A DNA stretch of 33,747 nucleotides, from NCBI GenBank assembly GCA_024277575.1, contig JAJRUX010000090.1, positions 1-33,747 on the forward strand, written 5' to 3'. The notes beneath the pieces are model-generated. The model had not been told where the DNA came from. It saw nothing but the letters and a program-made list of their open reading frames with translations, and searched no databases. This stretch comes from Gammaproteobacteria bacterium. GTDB taxonomy: Bacteria; Pseudomonadota; Gammaproteobacteria; Thiohalospirales; Thiohalospiraceae. The position numbers and the translations under genes were made by a program. Positions 25,665 to 33,747 of this stretch are shown here, in pieces (position 1 is the first letter of the stretch; the number at the start of each line of letters is the position of its first letter).

Positions 25665-27008
25665 TTACCGAATATCAGTGTTTTCTTTATAACGGCCGGA
25701 AACCACTAACTCTTTAATATTTTGTCTGGACAGATGTTTAGCCAATACTTTATTCAGTTCCCTAACGGAAATTTCCACCCTATCTACAGTGGGACCCCGT
25801 ACATGGATTTCCAGATCCGAATCTCCGGTTTGACGTACTATACGTATTATTTCGTCAAGCTGAATTGTCTCTATGTCTCTTCGAGGTAACCATGTAGGGG
25901 GATTTTCGTTACTGGAAACGATTAAGTGATGCTTTTCCAATAACTCAAGCAGTTCCTGAACATGGTTTTCGGGAACATTCAGAGCCTCGGAGAGCCCTTC
26001 CATTGTCCACTGCGGCTTATCATAATAAAAATGTTCGGCAATAAGCGACATGATCAGCAAGGTAACTTTTCCCTTGGCCTCCTCGCTCAGCTCATCAGCC
26101 ACACTCTCTTTCCGAACAGAACCGGGGTTCTGGATGTAATAAGCAGTTTGTGCCCCGATCAGCACGATTAACCAGTTCAGATAGAGCCATATCAGGAACG
26201 TTATCAAGATGGCAAAACTGGAATAGATCGCCGCATATTTTGTTGATGAGGCGACGAATGAGGCAAATCCCCAACCTGCTAGCTGCCATAGAATACTGGC
26301 AAGTATTGCCCCTCCCAGTGCAGCCCTCAGCTTAACCTTGGTGTTTGGAATGAATACATAGATAAAAGCAAATGCGAGTATGATTAACAGTTTGGGAACT
26401 GTTTTTCCCGCAAAATAGAGGGCGCTTCCGAATGGCTCGATGGTAAGGAGCTGCTGCACCAGGGTTGTACTCATCAGAGAAGCGCTTAGACCGACCGCAG
26501 AGAACATCAGTACCGGGCCGATCAGAATTACACTTAAATAATCGCTGAATCGCCGTCCGAAACTGCGGTTCTCCTCCACTCGCCAAGTGTAGTTGAATGA
26601 TTTTTCTATTTTATTAACCAGGCTGATAACGGTGTAGAAAAGCATGGCAAGACCGATTGATCCTAGAACCCCAACCCGCATATTGCTGACAAAACTGACG
26701 ATCTTGTCACCAATCTCCGCCCCTTTGGGACCAAGCGGTTCAAGAAACTGAAGCAATAAAGGTTCAAGCTGGTTATAAACACCAAAGGCCTGCAGAACGG
26801 AAAAACTTACCGCTAGTAAGGGAACCAGTGAGAGCAGTGTAGTATAGGAGAGACTGGATGCCCGCAATGTTAACTGCCCCTGCATCAAATCCCGGGCCAG
26901 CACATAAAATATCCGCAACAATCGGATGGTAATTTTTTTTACCGGACTGGCATGCTGTTGCATATCATTCCATATGTATCTTTTTATTCCGTGCAGTGAG
27001 AGATTCAT
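25665..27008 (-). CDS. YihY/UPF0761-family inner membrane protein
   Basis: A 447-residue membrane protein once called ribonuclease BN-like; the enzymatic claim is not supported for this family. It has an N-terminal cytoplasmic segment, then six hydrophobic helices at about residues 40-290. Family landmarks are LRASSLSYTTLLSLVPLLAV, EKSFNYTWRVEENRSFGRRF and YAAIYSSFAILITFLIWLYL. A C-terminal cytoplasmic region of about 150 residues resembles a winged-helix type domain (LSEALNVPENHVQELLELLEKHHLI). The start overlaps the RND stop by four bases (ATGA), so it is co-translated with the efflux pump. A link to the pump is inferred from that overlap only. Confidence 0.9.
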   Translation of the reverse strand: MNLSLHGIKRYIWNDMQQHASPVKKITIRLLRIFYVLARDLMQGQLTLRASSLSYTTLLSLVPLLAVSFSVLQAFGVYNQLEPLLLQFLEPLGPKGAEIGDKIVSFVSNMRVGVLGSIGLAMLFYTVISLVNKIEKSFNYTWRVEENRSFGRRFSDYLSVILIGPVLMFSAVGLSASLMSTTLVQQLLTIEPFGSALYFAGKTVPKLLIILAFAFIYVFIPNTKVKLRAALGGAILASILWQLAGWGFASFVASSTKYAAIYSSFAILITFLIWLYLNWLIVLIGAQTAYYIQNPGSVRKESVADELSEEAKGKVTLLIMSLIAEHFYYDKPQWTMEGLSEALNVPENHVQELLELLEKHHLIVSSNENPPTWLPRRDIETIQLDEIIRIVRQTGDSDLEIHVRGPTVDRVEISVRELNKVLAKHLSRQNIKELVVSGRYKENTDIR

Positions 27009-30000
27009 TGGTCTGTTAAACGTTTGGCGAACAGGATGCGAAAAAAATGTCTCAGATCAAAAGAGACCGCCAGAATAGCCGGTATGGCAAGCAGCGTTAT
27101 AACGGTTGCAAATGCCAGTCCGGACGAGAGCGCGAGTGCCATGGGAGAAACAAACGGATCCATTCCACCCCAGCCATAGGCGGTGGGTAGCAGCCCCAGC
27201 ACTGTAGTAGCTGCAGTCAGTATGACGGCCCGCAACCGACGCCTGCCAGCCTGAATAATTGCCTCGCGCCAGGCTACCCCCTGTTCAATCGCCCTTTGCA
27301 CAAATACCAGTAGCACCAGTGCGCTGTTTACCACCACGCCGGAGAGCGCCACCATTCCCATCAGGGCAAAAAAGGATAGTGGCATGGGCTTCCAGAACAG
27401 GTCATGGAGATAGAAACTGACGATGATGCCGATAGTACCAAAGGGTATCGCCAGCAGGACAATCAACGGATAACCCAGACTGTTGAACTGAATGGCGAGA
27501 ATGAAAAATATCCCGACGATGGCAAACAGAAATGAGAACATCAGATCGCGCACCGATTCCTGATTTTTCTCTTCCTCTCCGCCGTAGTTTACTGTCACTT
27601 TGCCGTTTGCATCGCCCAGCCATTGCGCCTCTTTCTCTTTTACCAGCCGGTTGATTTCCACACTGGTGAGGCGATCCGTATCGATATTTGCGGTAACGGT
27701 CACAACCCGGATCCCTGCCTTGTGGCGGATGGTAGAGTAACCGGGATGCTCCTCAAAACGGGCAATTTTGGCCAGCGGAACCAGCCCGCCATGTTGATTC
27801 GGGATCTCCAGTTTGTTGATCTGCTCCAGCTGTTTTTTTCCGTAATCCGGAAAATGAATAGTGACATCGATCTCCTCGGTGCCCCGGCGCAGGGTGGAGA
27901 CTACCAGCCCGTCCACTGCTGCACGAAGGTGATTTGCTGCCGTGGCCAGATTGACGCCTGCATAGGCAGCCAGGGTCCGGTCCAGGACAAGATGCAGCTC
28001 ATCATCCCCTCGTTGCAGACCGCTTTCCACAGAGGTGACCCCTTCAACCTGCTCAAGAAATGTGATAAGACGTTGCGCAGCAGATTCACCCACCGCACTA
28101 TCATTGCTGCTGATCTCCACCTCCAGGGGACGTCCGGTGGGTGGGCCGCCCTTAACTTCTGTGAAGGCTATTGTGAGATTGGGAAACAGTGGCGGGATCG
28201 TTTTCGCCAGATGGTGCATATCCTTCATGGCATCATGCTCAGGCCGGGAAACCGCCGGTGTGTAAAGAACCCGGATCTGTCCATATCGCGAGCCGCGCTG
28301 GGTCAGTGGATCGCCCGCATCGAGGGCAATCTGTCCGGTTGTAATAATCGTGGCTTCCAGGTATTGAGGTTCAATGCTCTCCCTGACTTTTTGATCAACT
28401 TTCAGCAACTGTTCCTGCATCTTCTCAAGGGTGATTCCTGAAGGGGCAGTAATGCGCAGGATGTATTGATCCACACCTGCTGGAGGAAATAGTTGAAAAG
28501 ACATATGCGTTTTTGCAAGCCAGATACTGCCGGCCAGCATCGCAATCGAAATAATCACCGTGAGCCAGCGCAGTTTTAGCGCGATCTCCAGCAGTTTTGC
28601 ATAGCCGTTTTCCATTGCAACAATCCAGGCGCGCTCTTTGGGTTGTTTATGTGGGTGTGCAATATGCGCAACATGACTGGGCAGAATAAAAAAGGACTCC
28701 AGCAGTGATAGGAAGAGCATCAGAATCACCACTACCGGAATAGCGACAATAAATTTTCCGATGATTCCGCTCATGAACAGCATGGGCAGAAAAGCGACGA
28801 TGGTGGTGGTTACGGTAGCGGTTACCGGACCGATCAGCTCCATGGCCCCTTTTACCGCAGCATCCAGCGGTTTGAGCCCCTTCTCCATGTGATAGGTAAT
28901 ATTTTCGCCGATGATAATGGCATCATCCACCATCATTCCCAGCACCATGATAAAGCCCAGCATGGAGATCAGGTTGAGCGTAATCCCGGACAGATAGAGT
29001 ATGTAGAGACCGCCGAAAAAGATAATCGGAAGTCCCCAGGTGGTAGTGATGGCAACCGATGGGCGTAAAAACAGAAATAGTGAGAGAAATACCAACACAA
29101 TACCGGCCGCACCGTTGTTGGTAAGAACTCCCAGACGCATGCGGGTAAAGCGGGAAAAATCCTCGAAGGTCTCAATGTGAACCTGTTCACCATAGATTTC
29201 CGGTACCCTGTCCAGATAGGCGCGCAGGGTATCGACAACGTCAATAATATCCGCATCTGTTTTCTTCAGGATGATCATGCTGAGCGCACGCTCTCCGCTT
29301 ACGTTATACAACGTATGCGCATCAGCCAGCGTCTCATTGACGGTTGCGATATCACCGAGGCGCAGGGTATTTCCCCGATCATTGGCCCGCAAAACCAGAT
29401 TGGCCACATCCTCACTGCTTTTGAACTCACCTACGATACGCAGCGCTTTCTGTCCGCTGTTCGTGTCCAGATCACCAACGGGAGCATTGATATTCCAGCT
29501 GCGCAGCAGCTCGCTCACTTCAGCAATCGAGACATGCTGCCTGTGCATTTTGTCCGGGTCAACGACAATTCGCAGTTCAGCCTTCCGATCCCCCGGGATC
29601 TGCACCATCGCCACACCATCCAGGTTAAGCAGATCCTGCTCGATCTGATCTCCCAGCCGCTTGAGTTCCACCGGAGAGATCGGAGAATAGATGGCCAGAC
29701 GGATTACGGGAAAAACGGTTCCATCAATCTCAAGGACATAGGGCTGCCTTGGCAGATCATCCGGTAGCTCGGCACGATCCACCGCCAGTTGCACATCATT
29801 GGTGATGCGATCACGGTTGGTTGCATCGGGATCCAGATCCAGCGTAATAGTCCCTGAACCAGGAAAGGAGACCGAGATCATTTTATCGATGCCGTTTAAT
29901 GCCTTTATCTCCTGCTCAATCGGAGTGATCACCAGCCGTTCGACCTCTTCCGGTGTGGCACCGGGATAGGTTACGCCGATCTGAATTTGATCGAGATTGA

Positions 30001-30121
30001 CGTTGGGAAAGGCTTCCCGGTTTATTTCATAGGCGGCAAACAGTCCCAGTAACATGATTCCGATAGAGATCAGATTGACCAGCAGGCCGCGCTCAACAAA
30101 AAACCGAATCAGATTTGTCAT
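27005..30121 (-). CDS. RND-family inner membrane efflux transporter
   Basis: This 1038-residue AcrB-type pump uses the proton gradient to export hydrophobic or metal-related compounds. Features are the N-terminal helix LLVNLISIGIMLLGLF, the first periplasmic segment INREAFPNVNLDQIQIGVTYPGATPEEVE, and the TM4 proton-relay Asp pair in LGMMVDDAIIIGENI. The second half is homologous (MPLSFFALMGMVALSGVVVNSALVLL and the final helices). It overlaps the TolC-like gene by four bases at 30118-30121 and the YihY gene by four at 27005-27008. No periplasmic adaptor gene is present upstream, downstream or within the operon. The substrate cannot be predicted from sequence by eye. Confidence 0.93.
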   Translation of the reverse strand: MTNLIRFFVERGLLVNLISIGIMLLGLFAAYEINREAFPNVNLDQIQIGVTYPGATPEEVERLVITPIEQEIKALNGIDKMISVSFPGSGTITLDLDPDATNRDRITNDVQLAVDRAELPDDLPRQPYVLEIDGTVFPVIRLAIYSPISPVELKRLGDQIEQDLLNLDGVAMVQIPGDRKAELRIVVDPDKMHRQHVSIAEVSELLRSWNINAPVGDLDTNSGQKALRIVGEFKSSEDVANLVLRANDRGNTLRLGDIATVNETLADAHTLYNVSGERALSMIILKKTDADIIDVVDTLRAYLDRVPEIYGEQVHIETFEDFSRFTRMRLGVLTNNGAAGIVLVFLSLFLFLRPSVAITTTWGLPIIFFGGLYILYLSGITLNLISMLGFIMVLGMMVDDAIIIGENITYHMEKGLKPLDAAVKGAMELIGPVTATVTTTIVAFLPMLFMSGIIGKFIVAIPVVVILMLFLSLLESFFILPSHVAHIAHPHKQPKERAWIVAMENGYAKLLEIALKLRWLTVIISIAMLAGSIWLAKTHMSFQLFPPAGVDQYILRITAPSGITLEKMQEQLLKVDQKVRESIEPQYLEATIITTGQIALDAGDPLTQRGSRYGQIRVLYTPAVSRPEHDAMKDMHHLAKTIPPLFPNLTIAFTEVKGGPPTGRPLEVEISSNDSAVGESAAQRLITFLEQVEGVTSVESGLQRGDDELHLVLDRTLAAYAGVNLATAANHLRAAVDGLVVSTLRRGTEEIDVTIHFPDYGKKQLEQINKLEIPNQHGGLVPLAKIARFEEHPGYSTIRHKAGIRVVTVTANIDTDRLTSVEINRLVKEKEAQWLGDANGKVTVNYGGEEEKNQESVRDLMFSFLFAIVGIFFILAIQFNSLGYPLIVLLAIPFGTIGIIVSFYLHDLFWKPMPLSFFALMGMVALSGVVVNSALVLLVFVQRAIEQGVAWREAIIQAGRRRLRAVILTAATTVLGLLPTAYGWGGMDPFVSPMALALSSGLAFATVITLLAIPAILAVSFDLRHFFRILFAKRLTDQ

Positions 30122-31533
30122 GGATAGAGCTTTCCGCGTAGCAGAGCCAGTGTTGCGTATCGTTTCAGCAGCTCTACACGCTGCTGTTTCAGGGCCAGTT
30201 CGGCTGCCTGCAGCTCTGCCTCATGCTGTATTACTGTATTGGTATCAAGCCGCGCATCCTGATACAGGCGCTCCGATTCGTGATACTTGGCTTTTTCGCT
30301 GGCCAGGCGTTGTTGATAACCATCCACTGTTTTTTGGTTCTCCACTATCTCCGCAACCAGACTGGAGATCCGGTAGCGCAGTTGATAGCGTATATTTTTT
30401 ATCTCCTGCAATACTCTGTACCGCTCCAGTTGCGCCTGGTATAGCGCCGCATCAAATCCTCTGCGGTCAAGGGCCCGCTGATACTCAATATTGACCCCAC
30501 CTGCCAAATCGGTTTTATTCATGGAGTTTCTGCCGGTATCCCCCGCCAGATTACGCATGCCGGCGGAAACAACCAGATCCAGTGTATCCTTGCGTGCGTT
30601 CCTGCGACGTTCGATTACTGCACGAGCGATCTCCAGACGGCCCTGTTCCCGGTTGAGCGCAGGGCTGTGGGCATCTGCCTCGGCAAGGAAAGATTCGATA
30701 TCAGTTGTTGAGACAGGGAACTCCTCCAGTAAAGGAAGCAGGCGGATTTCATTATCCCAAGATGCTCCAATAAGGCGGTTAAGCGCCACACGCTGCTGCT
30801 TCTGAATTAACTGAAGAGAGCGATAAGAGGCCTGTTCAGCCCGGATCCGGGCGTTGGCCTGAAGATGATCTTTCTCTTCCGTCAGGCCCAGTTCAGCTCT
30901 TTTATCAATATATCTCCTCAGCCGCTTGGCGCGATTAATCGCATGTTGGCTGTTCTCAATCCGGTAGCGGGTAAACAGGGTGGAGTAAAACAGTTCAATT
31001 ACCTGGGCGGCGAGCTGATCCCGCTGCTCCTTGCGGTTGGCTTTCGCTATATCCACCTGTGTTCCCGCAATGATCAAACCCTGGTTAAAATCCGGATTTC
31101 CATTGCCCCGCCAAAAAGGTTTTCGATAGTTCAAATCGATATTGATATTGTTGGCCGGATTAGGGTAGCCGCGGAAAAAAGAGCCGCCGGAATTATCTTC
31201 GCGCCGGTATGAAGTAGACAGCCCGATATGTTCACCTGTTCTCAGTGTGCGGCTCAGTTCCCCCGCAACACTAAAACTATCGCTTGGGGTGCCGATAAAA
31301 GAGAGGTCACGAGAGTAACCGCTCTTTCCACCCAACACAAAACCGGTCTGGCTTTCTACCTGCGGCAGCTCCTGTCGGGCATGTTCTATATCCAGATCCG
31401 CCAGAGCCAGGTCAGGATAGTTATCCAGCGTTCTTTGTACCAGCTGAACCAGCGTCAATTCATCGACTGCGAATGCAAAAACGGGGGAAATCAGCAAACA
31501 GCTTGCAAACAGATAGAAAAAAATTTTCTTCAT
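30118..31533 (-). CDS. TolC-like outer membrane efflux protein
   Basis: This 471-residue protein of the outer membrane factor family forms the trimeric tunnel for a tripartite exporter. The signal peptide is MKKIFFYLFASCLLISPVFAFA. The mature part has the two repeat helical halves: LVQLVQRTLDNYPDLALADLDIEHARQELPQVES in the first and SPALNREQGRLEIARAVIERRRNARKD in the second. Long coiled-coil helices and intervening beta segments such as GEHIGLSTSYRRED fit the fold. It is the first gene of the tolC-RND-yihY operon. Tandem -10-like sequences lie just upstream. Confidence 0.9.
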   Translation of the reverse strand: MKKIFFYLFASCLLISPVFAFAVDELTLVQLVQRTLDNYPDLALADLDIEHARQELPQVESQTGFVLGGKSGYSRDLSFIGTPSDSFSVAGELSRTLRTGEHIGLSTSYRREDNSGGSFFRGYPNPANNINIDLNYRKPFWRGNGNPDFNQGLIIAGTQVDIAKANRKEQRDQLAAQVIELFYSTLFTRYRIENSQHAINRAKRLRRYIDKRAELGLTEEKDHLQANARIRAEQASYRSLQLIQKQQRVALNRLIGASWDNEIRLLPLLEEFPVSTTDIESFLAEADAHSPALNREQGRLEIARAVIERRRNARKDTLDLVVSAGMRNLAGDTGRNSMNKTDLAGGVNIEYQRALDRRGFDAALYQAQLERYRVLQEIKNIRYQLRYRISSLVAEIVENQKTVDGYQQRLASEKAKYHESERLYQDARLDTNTVIQHEAELQAAELALKQQRVELLKRYATLALLRGKLYP

Positions 31534-31550
31534 TATTCGTTTAATAAGGG

Positions 31551-31587
31551 ATTATAGCGTGTGTGTTTACACGGGTAATTTATTATA
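31551..31587 (-). promoter_or_regulatory. Tandem -10-like elements upstream of the efflux operon
   Basis: The minus strand holds two identical CGCTATAAT sequences (plus-strand ATTATAGCG at 31551-31559 and 31582-31590) 31 bp apart. The spacer contains a CGGGT/ACCCG dyad just beyond the second. Matching -35 hexamers are poor (TTACCC at 16 bp for the proximal one, TTCATG at 18 bp for the distal one), so an activator or overlapping control is possible. Confidence 0.4.
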
Positions 31588-31777
31588 GCGGGTATATAAA
31601 CCCGTCATGAAGGAAAAACAGCGATAAAACCAAACATAAAATACCCGGGAAAAGTGCCATAATGCACTGAAATATAACGAATACGTTAATCCTGTATGCC
31701 GTAATTCGTATGGTTCTGACAGAAAATTGTTTGAAAAAAAGCTGTTCAATTTGATGGGAAGGATTCAGTTAAACAAT

Positions 31778-31870
31778 TGGCGGAGAGGGCGGGATTCGAA
31801 CCCGCGTGGGGCGTTAAAGCCCCCAACCGATTTCGAGTCGGTGCCGGTATGACCGCTTCGGTACCTCTCC
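31778..31870 (-). tRNA. tRNA-Ser(CGA)
   Basis: On the minus strand the sequence starts GGAGAGG and ends CCTCTCC, a perfect 7-bp acceptor stem, followed by discriminator G and an encoded CCA. The anticodon arm is ACCGA, then loop CTCGAAA, then TCGGT, which gives anticodon CGA (reads UCG serine codons). The TTCGAATCC T-arm is normal, and a long variable arm (GGGGGCTTTAACGCCCC) is the class II mark of serine tRNAs. Length with CCA is 93 nt. Confidence 0.95.
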
Positions 31871-32185
31871 AGTTGGTAAATAGGATACGCGTTTATATAT
31901 ATGACAACAAGTCAGGAATATCTCTCAATTCGCGAGAAACATTGAAAATTATTGATTCATCTTGTCAAACAAAAAGAAGCATGTTGCTCAAATTATGGAG
32001 TCGATCCTTCAAAACCGAAACATTCTGTAGCAGACTATTGGCATACTGCCTGCCAATGGCCGGAACTGCTTTCCGGATTTAGCGATCGACCCCATAGAGG
32101 ATGTAGAAAAATATTTGATGTGCACAATTATCGATTTCAGCCGAACGGCCAGCCAATAACCGTTAAACAGCAAGAATCCAGGATT
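31871..32185. other. Intergenic between tRNA-Ser and mltF
   Basis: 315 bp without a convincing gene. The mltF frame stays open 78 codons upstream of its chosen start, but that part is not family-like. This region should hold the mltF promoter and the tRNA promoter on the opposite strand. Confidence 0.4.
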
Positions 32186-33568
32186 ATGCGTACGCTCCTG
32201 AAAATTTTTCTTTTCTGTATGATTGTGCTGACTGGACTCCTCTGTGTTCGACCGACTGGGAAGTTAACTCAACTTGAAGATGTATTGCAGAACAATCGAC
32301 TGATAGTGGTAACTCGTAACGCCTCCAGCACCTATTATGAGGATCCATCCGGGCCAACGGGGCTGGAGTTTGACTTGGTGAAGATGTTTGCTGACCGGCT
32401 CAACGTAGAACTGAAATTTATTGTGGCTTCCGATCTGGAGCAAATATTCACTACTCTGGCACAGGGCAAGGCTCACTTTGCTGCAGCAGGGCTGACTCAA
32501 ACCCAGGACCGTGCAAAACTGCTGCGGTTTACCCCCCCATATCAGCACGTTGTACAACAGTTGATTTACCGTCAAGGCTCACCGCGTCCCAAAAATATCG
32601 CCGACTTGAATGGTGGTAAGCTGGTCGTGGTTGCCGGAAGCAGTCATATTGAGCGGCTGCATGAGTTGCGCCGGAAATATCCTGAACTGACATGGGAAGA
32701 GAGCCTCAAGTTCAGTAACGATGATTTGCTGCAGAAAGTGGAATCAAGGCAGATAGCTTATACTGTTGTAGACTCCAATGAGCTACTTCTCAGTCGCCGC
32801 TTTTATCCCCACGTGCGGGTCGCTTTTGAACTCAGTGAAAAACAGCCTGTCGGCTGGGCTTTTTCAGTCAAGACTGATGACACTCTGTACCGGCAAGCGG
32901 TCAATTTCTTTATAGATATATACAACAGCGGAGTCTTGGAGCAGATTCTGGAGCGTTACTATGGACACATTGGCGAGTTTGACTATGTGGCAACGACCGC
33001 CTTCAAGCTTCATATTCAGCAGCGGCTACCAAACTATCGTGAACTGTTTGAAATCGCCGCAGAAACCCACGGTTTTGATTGGCGTTTGCTTGCTGCCATG
33101 GCTTATCAGGAGTCACACTGGAATCCACGGGCAATATCACCTACCGGGGTTCGCGGAATCATGATGCTGACCCGGATTACCGCTAAACAGATGGGAATCA
33201 AAAAGCGCACCGATCCTGCACAAAGTATTCAAGGGGGTTCCCGCTATCTTCGTTTTCTGAAAGACCGGCTTCCCGATGAGATTGCGGAGCCAGATCGCAA
33301 CTGGTTGGCGCTGGCGGCATACAATATTGGTTATGGCCATCTGATGGATGCCCGTAACATTACCCGCCAAACAGGAGGGAATCCCAATCTATGGATGGAC
33401 GTCAAGAAAAAACTGCCACGATTGCGGGATGAAAAATGGTACCAGAAAACAAGGTATGGGTTCGCGCGTGGTGATGAGGCGGTACGATATGTAGAAAATA
33501 TCCGCAGTTATTACCAGATTCTGCTGAGAGAATTTGATTCCAGCACAGAGATAGCCGCGCGGGAGTGA
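32186..33568 (+). CDS. mltF: Membrane-bound lytic murein transglycosylase F
   Basis: A 460-residue envelope enzyme that cleaves peptidoglycan. A signal or anchor helix (KIFLFCMIVLTGLLCV) is followed by a periplasmic substrate-binding-protein-like domain (about residues 35-270; LIVVTRNASSTYYEDPSGPTG and FAAAGLTQTQDRA). The SLT transglycosylase domain starts near residue 290. The catalytic Glu is residue 309 in AAMAYQESHWNPRA, followed by GVRGIMMLTRITAKQMG and the NYxxG-type AAYNIGYGHL. The start ATG 32186 fits the signal helix. Further upstream in the same frame there is no family sequence. No canonical lipobox is seen. It is a monocistron with a structured sequence after it. Confidence 0.92.
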   Translation: MRTLLKIFLFCMIVLTGLLCVRPTGKLTQLEDVLQNNRLIVVTRNASSTYYEDPSGPTGLEFDLVKMFADRLNVELKFIVASDLEQIFTTLAQGKAHFAAAGLTQTQDRAKLLRFTPPYQHVVQQLIYRQGSPRPKNIADLNGGKLVVVAGSSHIERLHELRRKYPELTWEESLKFSNDDLLQKVESRQIAYTVVDSNELLLSRRFYPHVRVAFELSEKQPVGWAFSVKTDDTLYRQAVNFFIDIYNSGVLEQILERYYGHIGEFDYVATTAFKLHIQQRLPNYRELFEIAAETHGFDWRLLAAMAYQESHWNPRAISPTGVRGIMMLTRITAKQMGIKKRTDPAQSIQGGSRYLRFLKDRLPDEIAEPDRNWLALAAYNIGYGHLMDARNITRQTGGNPNLWMDVKKKLPRLRDEKWYQKTRYGFARGDEAVRYVENIRSYYQILLREFDSSTEIAARE

Positions 33569-33614
33569 GCATGTCAAGCACCAGTACTCTTTCAAGGTAA
33601 TAAATCAGGATTCA

Positions 33615-33712
33615 GTTGGTCTGTCAGCGTTCAGGGCAAGGCGCGCCTCACAGGGAATGGCCTTAGTCCTTGCCAAGAGGCGCAACGCAGCCATGGACGC
33701 TGACAGGCCAAC
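33615..33712. repeat. Structured inverted-repeat element at the window end
   Basis: GTTGGTCTGTCAGCGT (33615-33630) pairs with ACGCTGACAGGCCAAC (33697-33712), 15 of 16. Inside, GGCAAGG (33635-33641) matches CCTTGCC (33668-33674), and GCGCCTC (33643-33649) matches GAGGCGC (33677-33683). These two inner pairings cross, so they are alternative or pseudoknotted. It resembles a dispersed repeat rather than a gene. The sequence continues 35 bp beyond the arm to the window edge. Confidence 0.55.
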
Positions 33713-33747
33713 CCTTCGGGCGCTCCTGTGGTGCTTCGCAGCGGCGT

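Noticed and set aside
27623-28441. Plus-strand open frame of 272 codons inside the RND gene
   Set aside because: Antisense to conserved transporter sequence; no family match.
1-33747. CRISPR array
   Set aside because: No regularly spaced direct repeats are visible anywhere in the window.
33615-33747. rRNA fragment at the window end
   Set aside because: The sequence has symmetric terminal arms but none of the conserved rRNA segments I would recognise.

Overview
The window looks like a gammaproteobacterial chromosome segment. A marine or sediment sulfur oxidiser or a related symbiont is plausible, but that is inference from gene content and not from any marker gene. It carries a membrane-bound respiratory nitrate reductase locus, an asparagine-synthase/acyl-carrier-protein/NAD-synthase-like cluster flanked by two acetyltransferase-like paralogues, and several ordinary housekeeping loci (metZ, pgl, a tripartite-type efflux operon, mltF and a serine tRNA).

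Layout. 1-512 is a non-coding leader. 513-12323 is the nitrate respiration module: narK1, a small membrane protein, a UspA-family protein, another tiny membrane ORF, a divergent DUF2892 protein, then narK2-narG-narH-narJ-narI, closed by a strong terminator at 12337-12370 and a nested palindrome at 12374-12477. 12599-20371 holds the AsnB-ACP-NadE-like cluster with a DUF4832-type lipoprotein and two paralogous GNAT-type proteins. 20559-25491 (minus strand) carries a cytochrome c, a DUF2155-type lipoprotein, a DUF4126 membrane protein, a 166-bp palindromic element, metZ, pgl and a histone-H1-like protein. 25665-31533 (minus) is an overlapping operon: TolC-like outer membrane factor, RND pump, YihY-type membrane protein. 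tRNA-Ser(CGA) and mltF follow, and the window ends inside another structured repeat-like sequence.

The most striking feature is that four genes that otherwise read through cleanly each contain exactly one in-frame stop. These are narK1 (TAA, codon 235), narG (TAA, codon 919), narH (TAG at the position of Trp40 of E. coli NarH) and the DUF2155-type lipoprotein (TGA directly after the lipobox cysteine). Flanking sequence on both sides of each stop stays in one frame with family-like protein, so these are point nonsense changes and not frameshifts. Three of the four lie in the nitrate module, while narK2, narJ and narI are intact. Recent gene decay, strain heterogeneity or damage/sequencing error, and stop-codon readthrough all remain possible; sequence alone cannot choose.

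Second, NarH carries a C-terminal extension: an Ala/Pro/Val-rich linker followed by a helix-hairpin-helix-like domain that the classical E. coli protein lacks. Third, a 7-2-7 inverted repeat of NarL/NarP heptamers lies upstream of narK2, consistent with nitrate-responsive control of narK2GHJI.
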